In this document: one piece after another, positions 23,703-38,700 of the stretch
How positions within the stretch are numbered: the stretch's first letter is position 1
Layout: each line of letters starts with the position of its first letter
NCBI GenBank assembly: GCA_030141605.1
Contig: JAQGDQ010000146.1
Location: 193,933-257,932, forward strand
Direction of reading: 5' to 3'
Origin: Tubiluchus corallicola
Taxonomy: Eukaryota; Priapulida; Priapulimorpha; Priapulimorphida; Tubiluchidae
Length of the DNA: 64,000 bases
The notes under the pieces: generated by a model
Told to the model about the DNA's origin: nothing
Seen by the model: only the letters and a program-made list of their open reading frames with translations
The model's database searches: none
Program-made: the position numbers and the translations under genes

Positions 23703-26700
23703 TTGCTGCAATAAGCCTTTTCACGGTTTCATTGTTCGCACAGACTGCTAGGTGGCGGGCCGTCACTTCGTTGACCAAGCAGTTGCTGTAGGTCAAAGGG
23801 TAAGTGTGCCGCAGCAACGCGTCTTAACTACAGCCGTCACGTGACACGTTGGTAAAGGAAAGCTGTCTGTCAATTCAGTTCAGTAACTTCAATTTTTTTA
23901 CGTTGACTTTACTTAATTATACATTAGTCTGTATGTAGAGTGATTTACTAGCAGGATCTTGCTTGGTAACAAGAAAAAATAAACTATGTAAGGTTCTAGC
24001 CAGCCAGTAAAACTGTTACTATTGCAATAGCTTGGGCTGCGAGGCATTGTCCAGTGTACACAAATGAATTGTCTGGTGCACTTAACCTTTGACCTTTTCA
24101 CGTTCATCATCAATCGTTGGAACTGTGAAAAGGTTTACTATGCAGTTATTTTGGATTATGAGCGAAAACACTATAATTTGGTGGAAAAGACAATAATTTG
24201 CTGGAAAATACTAAAATACTATAATTTGGTGGAAAATACAATAATTTGGTGGAAAGTGTTTTGATTTGGTGGAAAGTACAATAGTTTGGTGGAAAATACA
24301 ATAATTTGGTGGAGAGTACTATGATTTGGTGGAAAATACAATAGTTTGGTGGAAAATACAATAATTTGGTGGAAAGTATTATAATTTGGTGGAAAGTACA
24401 ATAATTTTTAGCCTCCAATACAATAGCCAGCATCATACAAAACCACTGATAATCTAGTACTATTTTTTCCAGAATTTTGCAAAAGGTATGTGACAACAAC
24501 TACTAACATGCTATCTTATTATGACGAAGGAAAAACCGGTGCAAGAACACTAAAGAAGTCCATTCCATTCGATGATGTCATAAGCATTTTGTCTTTAGAA
24601 GATGAGGAAAAAGCAGGGTATGTTTTTAGTGTTTGGCTAGTGGAGTTCTGATCATTAAAAATTATATTCTTATTTGCCGATTGTCTACTAAGAATTGTGT
24701 AATAGAATTTTATAATTTTTGCGTATAAGTATGCTCATATCTCGGTTTGCCGGACCTTGCTTTTACAGGTACAGTGAAACCTCGACTTACGAAAGCCCTA
24801 TTATACAAAAAATTCAGCATTCGAATCGGGCTTCCAAGAAATTTCCATCTCATTTAATGAAATAATATTCAAGTTACGAAAACGAAAATTGAAAGTGCCC
24901 GCCCGACAGTGGTCCTCCCAGAAAGCATTTCGTAGCATCGCGTGAACGCTTTGTTGTGCTCTTATCTCACATGAACGCTTTCAATAATCACGGGTCTGAA
25001 AAAAGCAAGTGCCAGTGGTGGTGATAAGAAGAAAAGGATGATGTTGATGGAAACAAAGCTTGAATATGGAAACATAGCTAAATATGAAAGTGGCATGCGT
25101 TTAAGTTCTATCGCAAGGGAGTTTGCGCGAAACTCTTCGACAATCGGTCATTAACGAACATATTTCTTTCGGATGGGTACAGCATTTTCACTTTATACGA
25201 CTGTTTTCGGGGGGCGGTTTGAGGGGGGAGGGCTGGAACGAATTACCCCCATTTATAGGGTAAATCTTGTCTCATAATACGAAAATTCTAAGATGCAAAA
25301 GCCCCTTTGGAATGAATGAATTTCGTATCTCGAGGTATCACCGTATCGGAAAATTCCGACAAAATCTGGACCGTTAAAATGTCCCGCATACTACGGACAC
25401 GGTCCGTTATTTCGTGGACAGACTGCTAGGTGGTGGGCCGTCACTTTGTTTATACCCAAGCAGCGTGTAACGACACGTGTATAATTTGTAGTGAGTGTAA
25501 GTGCTTTAGAGTCAATTATGCGGAGTTATTTGAGTCAACTGCCTACATTTTTTTATATACTTTTGCGTAGGAGCGGCCTGTATTAGACGTTTTTGAGATT
25601 GATTCTATATTACCGTGAGTTTAGCACACGGCGCCTACTGTATTAGCTTAGTATCGGAAAATACGGATCATAGGTAAATTCGGATCGACGGCTACCCGCT
25701 TTTGTTTGGCGAACTGAAATATGATTGTACCTTTTCAATATATTGGCTTGCTGCAATAGTATGACGTGAATATTGAAAAGTTTTTGCTAAGAACTTACCA
25801 AGTGTTGGTTATATCTAATTTGCGTAGGAGCCACATTTTCCCTGATAGTTCATCACCTTTCCAGGAGGTTTCTGTTCTTATTTGCACCTTTAAAACGCAA
25901 AAAAAATTCAGTGCCTCCCAACTCTGAGTGCCTGAAATCTTATGTGTGCAGTGAATAGTATGGCAAATAAATGTGTTGTTCTTTGTGCATTTCCATGCCA
26001 GGATGATAATGCACTGTAAACTTGTTTGATTTGCTCTTAGCCTGTGTCAGGCATGTTTTACTCCATATAGAACACAGCTAAGTCGATTATTACCTGTTTT
26101 ATACGCATTATTTGTACGTATGTGTGCTTGCATAGCAAAATCATCCACAAGTCAGCAATTAAGCTTTTCTAGTTATTCACACATCCTGAATCTCCATTTC
26201 ATGAGGATCATTTTTGTACCAAGCTCATCACTCTATGTTATTTCTAAGCTGAGATAATCCGCGTTGAAGTTGAGGTGCAGGCTATGCAGTGAAAAATATA
26301 ATTTTGAGAAAATCACCGTTAAAGTCAGCCATTGTTTTTTGTCGCGTTTCTACAAAACACTTAGCAACCGCACAAATGATGGTTGTTACTCACTTTGCAA
26401 GAACACATTGAACTTATGTTTAAATCCAGTAGATGGCTCTTCCTGATGAAGATCTGGACATCGCAACAGAAAAACCCGAAGCAAAATGACAGCTTTCAGG
26501 AGCTACAATCGGAGTTTAAAAATACAAGTTTTTTACAATTGCAGTACTAGTTTCTAGCCAAAACAATGTATATGAGTTTATAAAATTGGATTTTTAGTAT
26601 TTTTTGAACATTTCTTAATAATTTGATGCTAGAATGTAAAACTCCAATATATTTAGTGTTGGTTTTTATAAAATATTGAAAATTGACATTTGACCAAATT

Positions 26701-29700
26701 TTTGGTGCTTTCTACTTGGAAGCAAAGTAACGTAGTTTTAACTATGCCGACTTTTGGACGGTTTTGCTTTGCAAGCATACAAATTATCAGATGTATAATA
26801 TATTTTGTAAGTAATTGAACTCAAATGAATGGCTTCACATTTTTATCTTATTTCAGCCGGCGCTTTTGCTTTGAACTGAATACGAAGAACAAGCATGGAA
26901 TTAGAACTTATCTGTTTAGTGCAGACAGCGATGAGAAAAGGAACATTTGGTTGAAAATACTGTCACGGGTTTGTAATGTTACCTCGGTCCTATTTATGAT
27001 TGCGTTTTTTATGTTTTTGTAAGGGTTGTCCCTTTAACCCTTTCACTATGGAAGGCAGCACACTGTCGCCTATGTTTTTCTTGTAAGGGTCGGAAGGCGA
27101 TAGACTGCCGCTCAAACTCAACACTAAGCTCAGTCACCCAGGTCTGTTTATTTTACTGCTATGACCATGCAAAACCTTGTAGAAAAGTTTAACAGCCGTG
27201 GGAATGTGGTTGCTTCGCAGCAATTAGCGCTAACCAGCCAATCAGCATCTGAAGCCAGGTGTATTCCATAATACTGTCCTATATGGTATGTTCCCACTCA
27301 AAATCACTTGTAGATCGTTGATGAAATGTATGTTTAGTTGATTGACCTGCATTCTTACAAAATGATTGCGCATTATGAATTAGTATAGTGTCTATTGTGA
27401 AAACTAGTTTTTAAATATAATTACATACTTATTTTTGAGGGTGTGTGTGGCTGCGTGCGTGCTTGTGTGCATGTATGTGTGCTCGTACGTGTGATGTGTG
27501 TGCATGTGTAGAAGTAAAACTATTACTTAATATTAGTACTCAATAATGAACAACTATTTATTTATTTACAAGATTCTGTTTTAGTAACACACCACAAGAA
27601 GTTATTGTCAAGCATGCAAAAGTCAATGTGGCTCGGTTAAAAAGCAACTACGTAGTGAAAGGGTTAAAGAGATCTGTGTTGGAGTCCGTGACTGCCATTT
27701 ATTAGTTGTTTTAATAGTTTTATTTACAAATGGAAATTTGGCTTTCATGCGTTTGCTTAGCCTATTTGTAAAAAAAGAACTCCTAAATCTAGATGGGAAC
27801 CAAAACACGTTTAGACAACTTCGTTTATTGTTTCACAGAATGTTGTACCACTCAGTTTAGAATCCAACCTTTGCGTGGGAATTGAAGCTTTCACTAGGGC
27901 TGGTTATATGTCTGCACAGGAAGGTATATCTGGGGTAAGTTATTAATTAACTTTACCTTTATAATGTTCAGCATTCAACCGTAGCTGCATATTTTTGTAT
28001 TGCTAAGCCATAACCAAGTTCAGATGTGGGACGTTTACGGCTGAAAAACTTGACGTCTTTCTGTTTATGATATTCCTGAACAAAATTACAATTTGTCAAA
28101 GGTCTGCCTTGTTTGATACAGTAGGTGCCTTTTATTAGACTCACGGTTAATAGAATCAGTCGCCTAATTGACTCAAGAACTTTTCCTTCACATACTTAAA
28201 ATAAGACACTTGTGTGTGCCCAAAGAGCTTTTATTGCTTTTACATCATCTTTACGTCGATTTTGTGCACTATAATATAGGTAGAAACAGTCATGTTAAGT
28301 ACAACTTTGTTTATAAGCAGGTACAGTATGTTTATCATATGCATTAATATGTTGGCTTAGTGGTTTTGTTTTGAATCTATCACCCGCGTGTCCACTGCAG
28401 TTAACCTCATTTTTTCTGGAAGCTAAACATTTAATCACTTGCGGTTTGTTTTTGAAGTTCCCACTGCTTTTCACAGGAGAAACAAGGTACCAAATGCAGC
28501 TTAAGCACTAAATGACTAGGTGTTTTGGGTGAATGTGTGCAGCATACAGCAACAGATTTTCAATGTTTTTGTCACTACGAGAATTTCATAAACCAACTTC
28601 TTCGTGAAGAAATGAAGCAACCGAGCTTGCATAAATTTTTGTAACTTTTAGTTGAAATAATCAGATTTTAGCAATTTTTACTTTTTTTATTAATTCACTT
28701 ATAGATATTATGCTCTTAAATAATTGTACGTAGGAATTTTGACATTAAATCATTTCTAAAATTCATTTCAAACTTTTGCAATTCATACTAAGGTGACGAG
28801 TGATGACTCATACTTGTATAGTAGTAATAGGCTACATTAGTCAGCTAATTGAATCAATTAATCGGTTAACTGGGTCAAAACATTTCCATCCAAAGTGAGT
28901 CTATTAAACGGTGACTACCGTATCTTTGGTCGTTTGTCATTGAAAACACCCTTGCTGAGATAAATTCTCACTATCCTCTGCTCATCACAAATCTACAGGA
29001 ATGCTGTTATTTTTGCACTGTCAAATTCCTTGCATTTAGATATAAAACAAAATTAACGAGTTTCTACTCATGAACGGCTATCTGCACAGGCAAGTTAGTG
29101 TTTGGACGTAGCCTAGAATTTTACGTTTTTAGGAAAGGACACGTCATGTGGCATGTTTGGTTTATTTTACTGTTATCACTTAAATTGTTTGTGCTAAAGG
29201 GAAGAACAAATCGCTCAGCATGTTTGGTCTATTCTACTTTTATCAGTTAAACTTATAAGAAAGAAATTTATCAAAACATTTTTACAAAGAATAAATCTAA
29301 AATACACTACAGCTGAAAAGAAATTTTGCTTTTCTTTAGTTTCTCTACTTTATAATAAAAATTTTGTATAAATAAATGATTACATGGATAAGTGGTAAGA
29401 AATTCTTCCATTAAGACATCCATTAAGAGTCTTCCATTAAGTGCTTTTAGTTGTTAGGATTTTTACGGTTAACAGTACTTCAGTTTGTCGCTGCTTTCAA
29501 ATGCTTTGATTTAAGACGATTGTTTATGGACCCCTCAATGTGATCACGGCTTGATCACCCTTTTGTATTTCAGGATCCCAGGTTGGTTTGGGTAGAACTG
29601 AGAAGAAAAGAGCTCTTTTGGGGTGGTCAGGTAATGCAGTTTTTTCTTATTTATAGCAACCGTTTGGTTCATTAACCGGTTAACTGTTTCAAATTTCTAT

Positions 29701-32700
29701 GTACAAATATGAAGTAGTAAATCTTACAATACAATATGACGGTAAGTCCTTGCTTAACGACGCTAATGCGAGGGAAAGGGACGTTAAGTGAAATGGTAGA
29801 AACGGTACTGTCAATCTTTGCTATGAGAACGAGAATGAGATGCTGTATTACATATTATAGTGAGAAAACCAGGAAGTGGAGCCACCTAGGTGTTGATGAT
29901 GACAATCTAATATATGTGCAATTTGTCGCAATTACAGTGGAAAAAGTATTTGTCCCAAAAGTTATATTTACATCTACTGGAGATTTATTACTACAGTCAA
30001 CCTCTGATATAAGGGTCACCTCTGGACCGGAAAAAACTGTCCCTTATATCCGACGTCCTTTATAGCCGAAGTTGAGGAAAAAATTACCCGGAAAATTTCC
30101 GATATTTTCTGTACTTTTACCCATATTTTATGGATCAGTGCAAATGGTGTGTAGGAAGCTCCTTCAGTGATACGAGATGTATGTGATTGCAAAAACCGAG
30201 CTGTTAGAAAGCCGAGTTTGCGAAAAATTGAGGTTAAAAATCGATCAATTTCACTTTGATCATAGTGTCCCTTATATGCGAGGTAATTTACCTGGGTTTC
30301 TATTACGCGGACTTGAAGATATCGTCCATTATAACAGAAAGTCCCTTATATCCGAGTACCTTATGTACGAAAATTTTTACATAGGAAAAACATTACGAAA
30401 AATCGGGACCGGTGTTGGTGGTCCCTTATAAGCGAGTATCTTATACCCGTGGTTGACTGTATATAAGCTAATACTTGCTGAGATGGTATAGTGGCATATA
30501 ATAGTGCATCTGTAAAACAGAAACAAATGCATTGGCCTGGCTTTCAACTCTTCAAAAATATTCACATTTTACATTTCATTTTTACTTTATACATACTAGT
30601 GGTTATGTGTTGGTGCCTGCATGTACGTAGTCTGGTCCCTGTGCTGTGACTTCGTTAAACTCAGATTGCACTGCTTGCACTATTTGTGTGCTTGCAGAGC
30701 AAAAACATCCGTAGCTCACGTCAGGCATGTTTTACTCTGTATAGAATAAATACAACCTAAGTCGATTATTACCTGTTTTGTACGCATCATTTGCATGTTT
30801 AGATACATATGTGTGCTTGCAGAGAAAATCATCCGTAAGTTGGCAATTAAGCTTTTCTAGTTATTCACGTACCTTGAATCTCCATTTCATGAGGATCATT
30901 TTGATACCAAACTCATCACTCTACATTATTTCTAAGCTGAGATAATCCACGTTGAAGTTGAGGTGCACGGCTACCCACTGAAAAACATAATCTTGAAAAA
31001 ATCACTGTTAAAGTTAGCCATTGTTTTTTCACGTATCCTGAACGTCCATTTCATGAGGATCATTTTGATACCAAGCTCATCACTCTATGTTATTTCTAAG
31101 CTGAGATAATCCACGTTGAAGTTGAGGTGCAGGTTACACACTGAAAAACATAACCTTGAGAAAATCACTGTTAAAGTCAGCCATTGTTTTTTGTCACGTT
31201 TTGATAAAACGCTTAGCAACCACACAAATGTTGGTTGCTACAGACTTTGCAAGAACACATTGAAGTTATGTTTAAATCCAGTAGATGGCTCTTTTTCATG
31301 AAGAAATGGGCTTGGCAACAGAAAAAACTGAAGCAAAATGGCTGCTTACACAAGCTACAATCAGAGTTTGAAAATACAAGTTTTGTACAATTGCAGTACT
31401 AGTTTCTAGCCAGAAAAGTGGGTACGGTGTTATAAACTTAAATTTTTAGTGTTTTTTAAACATTTTCTTGATAATTTGATGCTAGAATATAAAAGTCCAA
31501 TATATTTAGTGGTTATGTTCTTAAAAAAACAAAAAAATGGCATTTGACCAAATTTTTGGTGCATTCTACATTGAAGCGTCACAACATAGTTTTAACTATG
31601 CCGACTCATGGACGGTTTTGGTTTGCAGGTGCACGTATATCTTGTCTGTAGGTGGTCAAGTTATGCAGAGCTTCTTGTAGTCATGACTATATTTACAATT
31701 TATATTTCAGGACGATGTGAAAATGGATGCGATAGATCTGCGCAAAATATCACAGATAAGTAAGTTTTACATATTAGTTCACGTTTGTTAGTATGTTTTT
31801 GTCTTCCTTAACATTTCTGTGGCTAGTTTTCCATCACTTGCCTCGTTTTTGCAAGTTTTTAATTAGGTGTTTCAGTCTATGCCGAATGGTCTAAGATCAT
31901 CTGACACTAATACTTTAGTACAACCTAGAAGTATTCTTGTTTCAGCTACAGATAAATCTTTTACCAGTGCTGCTTCTTTATGGAATACGCTTTTAGATGA
32001 GGTTAAAAACTCCCAAAGTGTTGCTGTTTTAAACATGAAATTAAAACGTTTTGTTCCTAGATGCTTTTCCTCTCCTTTCTTATTTTAATTTGTGTCTGCA
32101 TAGGTTAGTAGAGTTAGTCTTTTACGTTTATACATAATTGTGTCCTTTAAACGAAAACCGGATGATTGTGTAAACACGAGTTTATGATAAAGAATGCTCT
32201 AAAATATTGAAAACTACAATAGCTTTTTTTAAATCAAAGCTTAGATTAAATAATAATTACCTCGGATACTCAAATTTTGTTAAACTTTCAAAGCTACGCG
32301 CGGCTCAGTGAATCTACTATTATTGTCACATTCGCCTGTACGATAAAGAGAAGGCGGTACCACAATAAGTATGGTCATGAACTGCAGTGGTAGTCTCTGA
32401 CATAAGCAATAGCTGTGTTCGGTTGCCGTTAATTGACTATCTAAGCTAATTATTGAAATATAAGGAACAATTGTTAACTTTTATAGGCAAGAAAACGTAT
32501 ATTTTGGACAGTAAATTGATTTGAGATTGAATCTAAACACTCATCCGGTCGTCCATTAAAGTTTGGTTTGTAGATTTCTTTTAAATTTTAAGTGTCTGTA
32601 CAACAAAGAACATTGTTATAGGGATTTTAGGCAATGAAATTATTATTACTATGACTAAATGAACTGATGCAAGACAAATCAAAAGAAACCAATGTTTTTT

Positions 32701-35700
32701 CTTCATATAATTTTTTTTGTAGATATAAATTCCAATGATGGTCCGGATAACCCAGTAGTAGTCATAGTCAGTCCGGGTCGGTCCATCCATTTACAGGGAG
32801 ACACGAAAAGAGAGACTATGGCCTGGTTTGAGGCAATAAGGAAGTCTGCTTCTGTGAGTATCTATGTTTGCCTGCATCTGCATGTGCGTGCATGCGCATG
32901 CAGATGACTATGTATATGATGCTGTTTCAGTCAATAATTTGGCGAGATCAGCTGTCATTGTTTGGCCCAACACTATGCATATGAACATGTTTCCAGGCAG
33001 TTTAATAGTTTTTGCCTGGTATCAACTACAATTCCCACTATGTTTTGGTTAATATCAGAATAAACATTTCTCAGTTTTGTTGCGTTTGTTTGCTAAATAT
33101 CTTACTGCTTTTTAGTGGTTAGTGTTGCACCCTAAAATTAAAAAACACAAACTGTTTTCCTAAATGCGTTATTCAAATGTAACTGAAATTAGACTAGTAT
33201 ACGCTGTATAATCATGTTGTAAAAGTCATTTTTGAAGTTGTTGTCCAGTTTTTTATATGCTTGGGTTTAGACACACAGAGAAGTATGGATAGGAACCAAA
33301 AATCTATAATAAATATTTGCATTGCACACAACAGAAAAGTGTTTATTGAACTAGAGAAACATGAATAGAAAACTGCTGCACTGAACATTGAGCAAAACCG
33401 GCCTCCAAAAAAACAGTCAGTAGAACCTGTTTCACAGCCCAGCCTGTATACAGGTATTGAACCTGACCTATGCAAAGTTGCACAGGCTTCACAACGACCA
33501 TTAACTTAAAATAGGACAGTGTGTATGTAGTCACTGGACCATACAATTATACTGAAGGTAAGTCAGGTAGTAGAATGTAACAACATTAGCACATAGAAGG
33601 CAGCACCTAACTACAATGTACAAATACCAACTTCCACAGGATCGAGTCGAGAATTTTGTGGCAATTAGATGTGTTTAGAATTTAATATGTTGTAGTTTTA
33701 CATGTTTTTTCTTTGTTTTATTACGTGGTAGAAAAGTTTATAGCAACTGCATAAAAGGAACCACTTGCAGAAAATTTTAGCTGACAGCTTAAAGGACTGA
33801 ATTTGTAGAGAGCTTGAAATATACTCGCCTGAAGTTAGTATAGACTGTTGTTGCAGACTGGTTCACTCTGGTGGTTGAAACAAAACTATGAACTTGTGTT
33901 GAACTCCGAAAGACTTTATTTCTATTTACATATTACACTATTATTTACAAGAAAGAGGACACATGGAGACCATTCACCATCAATGCTTAAGGAGAAAAAA
34001 CCCCAGGCTGGCCTTGCCAGAGCTAGCAAAGTCACATGCACCCACTGAGCTTACCTGATTGGCTACTAAAACACACTAGTAATCAACACTACCATATATG
34101 GGAAGCCCAGCAGGTACAGATGACCGAGCAGCACTGACCAAGGCCACAACCTGGATTAAACTTGACTCAGTTCAATGATAAATAATTTTAAACGTAGGTG
34201 GCAGCACATGTTAAATTATTATTGCATAACTTTAAGTTAAGAATCGCAAATGAAATGTGCAACATGTGTGGACATGATCTGAATGTTTGATCGTATTCAA
34301 TAACTCTCTTGTGTGAACTATAGCACCGATGCCCGTGATATTTGGTTTAGTATTTGGAGAAGATTTTAAAGTTGTTCGTTTACTTACTTTTTTGCACAGA
34401 CAATAGGAAGGAGTTTGGAAGATCAGCATCTTACCGAAAACGATGTTCCAACTGTCGTGGCAAGATGCATAGACTTTGTAGCAAATTATGGTAAATTTCA
34501 CTTATCATTCTATGTTAGCAACTTATTTGATTAAAAGTGCATTTGTTAATTGTCTGAAATTTACTTTCGCATATTGCCTTTAGCTCAGTTTACTGAGGTC
34601 ATCATTATTTGGCTGATAATCAACTGATGTAACATTGGCTGACTAGCTGCCGCGTCATGTGGAACGGAAAGTGTGTTAAATGTTTATTTTTATTCAGGAA
34701 AACTGAAACTTGCGTTATCTGCTGGATCACACGTACATTTGATACTGGCGTACATAAATACATAAGTGTTCACGAACTAAATTACAGACCCGTCATTAGA
34801 GCGACATAATTGCGCCGTTGAGATCCACGTACATGGACACCCACATTAATACGGTCTGTAATTTTCACTTAAAACAAAACCGGACCCAATCTTAAACTGT
34901 AGGTTAAAACAATCTGCTCTTTAAAATATTTAAAGAAAAAACATCTTAAACTGTAGGTCAAAACAATCTGCTCTTTAAAATATTTAAAGAAAAGACACCA
35001 TTTTTTCAAAAATGACTTGCGCGAAAGAATTATTACGTTTTCGAGCTACTAGTTCTTCGCTGTTACATGCATTTCGCCATTCGTTAGTTAGACGGGCACT
35101 AGTGACTATATTTCGCCAACGAATTGGATGAAAAAGAGGTGCTGTACCTCTCAGTTCAAATGTGTTAGGTTGTGACGAACTGCACACGTTCGACAGCTCA
35201 TGCGTGAGCGCACCGGTAAATTTGAAATTTGAATTTTTATCTTAAAACTTGCCTACTTTTAGTACAACACACTGAATGTCTTGTAGTAGCGCTATACTTC
35301 AATTTTGCCTTTTGCAAATACTTGCAAGGTGCCGTGGAATATTTTAGCTGTTGAAAATTATGTTAGTTTGTGATGTCATCAATAGTTGGGCTCGTCCACC
35401 GTTAATTAAGAAATTAATCTATTATATAATTATCAGAACTGCTTTTGCAGTATTAATTGTGTTAAAATGTATACTGTTTATCAGACTGGAAAATGGGGTA
35501 GTATATAAAAATCATCTTGTCTTTATTTAAATTTATACCAAACCTGTGGAAAACACAGTTAGCATCAGATACAGCAAATCAGAAATGTGTATATACGAAG
35601 TTTGATTCATTGACACTATCACTGTATCATGTGTGCGCAAGTTAAAACGTGTTGCGGTTGATTTGTTTTTGTTTCGATTCCTAAGCCTTTTATGCTCTGT

Positions 35701-38700
35701 ATATGTGTGTACTTTTATATTGTTAAGTACTTGGCTGACTTCTATAGGTTTTACATGTCAAATGTAGACCAGCGTTAACTCAAATGTAGATTTAGGTAAT
35801 TCAAATGTGTCTTGGTAACTCAAATGTAGACTTAGGTAGTTCAAATGTGTTAATAATGGTTTTCAAGAAATCTTAAGTGTTTTTGGTTAGTCAAATGTAG
35901 ACACATGTCAAGTCAAATGTGACATTGGTATTTCAAATGTGGATAGGTGGTAAAGTTTAAGGATGTTAAATTTAATCACCTTTAATCTTAATTTAATAAT
36001 TGCTGTGAAAATAATAACTTTATAGGTCTACTAATAGTTCACTTATGTTCTGTAAACTTTAGATACCATTGGAACTGTTAGAGAAAACAATACATTCTTA
36101 AAATAAACAATGTTTCTTGAGAGAAACTAATTCATTAATGCAGTGCTAATGCATTACTTAAAAAACTAATTAGTGATACACTGTTCATTGGGAAGGGATT
36201 AACAACACATTTTTCAAAGTTATGAAAGAGGTGATGACTATCTTTGGTTTATTTTTTTGTAATTTGCACTTAAATGAGCTAATTACCTGTTCATTCAAAG
36301 TAATGCATCTGCATTTGACTTATCTAAGTCACATTTAAACTTTCCTGTGTCTACATTTGACGTGTAAAACCTATACAAAAGTACTTCTATTCATTGCTCT
36401 TAGAAGTGTTTTTACACTAGGTTTGACAACTGAAGGCATTTACAGACACAGCGCTCAAGACTCAGTGGTGAAGAGTTTGTTACAGTCTTTCTTAGCAGGT
36501 ATTTTCTTCATTATTTTGGCGGGATTTATTAGAAATTTGAAGTATGAATGGATAAATGCTATATGTGTGCTTGCAAACCAAAACCATCCATAAGTCGGTA
36601 TAGTTAAAACTACGTATGGTGCTTCGAAGTAGAATATACCAAAAATTTGGTCAAATGTCAGTTTTTTTTATATTTTATGAAAAGAAATGCTAAATATATT
36701 TCTACTTTTATATTTTAACATGAAACCATCAAAAAATGTTCAAAAATACTAAAAATCTAATTTTATAACCCCCACACCCACTTTTATTTCTAGAAACTAG
36801 TACTGTGTTTGTAAAAAACTCCTATTTTCAAACTCCGATAGTAGCTCATGGAAGCTGTCATTTTGCTTCTTGTTTTTCCTGTTACCAAGCTCAGATCTTC
36901 GTCAGGAAGAGCCATCTACTGGATTTAAACATAACTTCAATGTGTTCTTGGAAAGTCTGTAGCAACCAACATTTGTATGGTTGCTAAGTGTATTGTGGAA
37001 ATGTGACAAAAAACAATGGCCAAGTTTAACAGTGATTTTCTCAAGGTTATGTTTTTCAGTGTGCAGCCTGCACCTGAACTTCAACGTGGATTATCTCAGC
37101 TTAGAAATAACACAGAGCAATGAGCTTAGTATCAAACTGATCCTCATGAAATGGAGATTCAGGATACGTGAATAACTAGAAAAACTTAATTCCGATTTAC
37201 GGACGATTTTGCTATGCAAGCACACATATTTAATTTTAGGAACCAGTTTCAGTAACCCGGTGCAGTACTCATGGTGTCACCCGGTGCAGTACTCATGTTG
37301 TCACCCTGTGCGGTACTCATGGTGTCGCCCGGTGCGGTACTCATGGTGTCGCACGGTGCGGTACTCATATTGTGACCTGGTGTGGTGGAACTCATGGTGT
37401 GACCCGGTGCAGTACTCATATACTGTTTCATACAAAATCCTTTAGTAGTATCTTACGTACGTAGCGAGCACTTGCTACATGGTGATTAGAAGAAACATCA
37501 TCTAGACAACATCATTTTGTTTTCCATCCTACTGAGTTAAAGTGCTAAGAACACGTTAGTACATTGACAATGTTTATTTTAAAATGAAACTTTTAATATT
37601 TTTAATTTTTTCATATGAGACATTTACACATTGTTTACATAAAATTCTTATTGATGAAGCGCAAGAATTTCGGTTGATAAAACTCTCTCCTTTTACATAG
37701 TTAATTGCAGCTGCAGTTATAGGCAGGCCACTCCTATACTTAAAACATTGACAGAAACTGGTTATACCTCCGCCTGTGCTCTCCATATTTCATCAGATTT
37801 TTTTGCCTTACTTAAAATCTTATTTACTGCACTTGTACTCTATCAGAAAGCCCGCCATTTAACCCAGATCACTGTAGCTGAACTAAACCAACAGCAGACA
37901 AACAGCTACAGCTATAGGCAGCCCACGATGATTCATTGCTTTCCCATATTTAGATAAAATTCGTCTTGGTAAATCGTAAGAGTTTCAGCTGATAAAACTT
38001 TTTCCTGTTAAATAGATAATTGCTGCATTTCGCCTCATTTGCATTTTCGCTACCACAAACACAACACTAGTGATATTAGTAATATTTTGTTTCAAGAAAC
38101 GCTGTAGAACTGTAAGCAATAAACCATATAAAGTGTTTAATTTATGAGCCAAATGTTATTGATTTTTCTCCTGCAAAGATAACTGAACCTTTTAACATAG
38201 CTACGCAAGCAACTGAATGTTTTTACATAGCCAAGCACTATTGATTTTTGCTTCGGGAACACAACTGAATGCTTTCATATTGTTTCTTATGTAAAACGAT
38301 GTTTCGTTTAGCGACGTTCCGTTTAGGATGCATTTTGCTGGAATGTCTTACCATTGTTAAGCGAGGACTTACTGTATGATGTTTATTAGATAATATTAGA
38401 TTTATTTAATAAACACATACTTCTCTTCTCCTTGCTGCCGGTCTAATGTTTTTAATGCGTAATTGTTTCGTTCATCAGATGCGGGTAATGTTTTTCTCAA
38501 AACCGGCGAAGGTTACAATGAACATGACATCGCTAACGTGCTCAAGCGTTATTTTAGGACGTGTCTCGATGAACCCTTGATGTGTCGCGATCGTTATGGA
38601 CCATGGATTCACGCCTCTGGTAAGCTCAGAGTTCCTTATGGTTTTCCATGTATTTTGAAAATGGTAAAATTCACTGCTGGAGTTTCATCACATAGTCAGA

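Noticed and set aside
24146-24499. FHQIIVFSTKLLYFPPN repeat protein, or a CRISPR-like array
   Set aside because: The units are contiguous 20-bp tandem repeats without spacers in an animal intron, so it is a minisatellite.
32854-34399. ArfGAP exons hidden between the second PH domain and RhoGAP
   Set aside because: No frame here shows a C-x2-C-x16-C-x2-C zinc finger, and the exon 10 and exon 11 phases join directly.
37249-37431. MSTAPGDT octapeptide repeat protein on the minus strand
   Set aside because: The 24-bp minisatellite keeps the frame open by arithmetic; it is intronic and has no promoter or homologue that I recognise.
29737-38375. One 8.6-kb transposon bounded by GGTAAGTCCTTGCTTAACGA (29740) and its inverse (TTAAGCGAGGACTTACTGTA near 38356-38375)
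   Set aside because: The ends are related TIRs, but four ARAP exons lie between them. They are better explained as ends of two separate decayed copies of one Tigger-like family.
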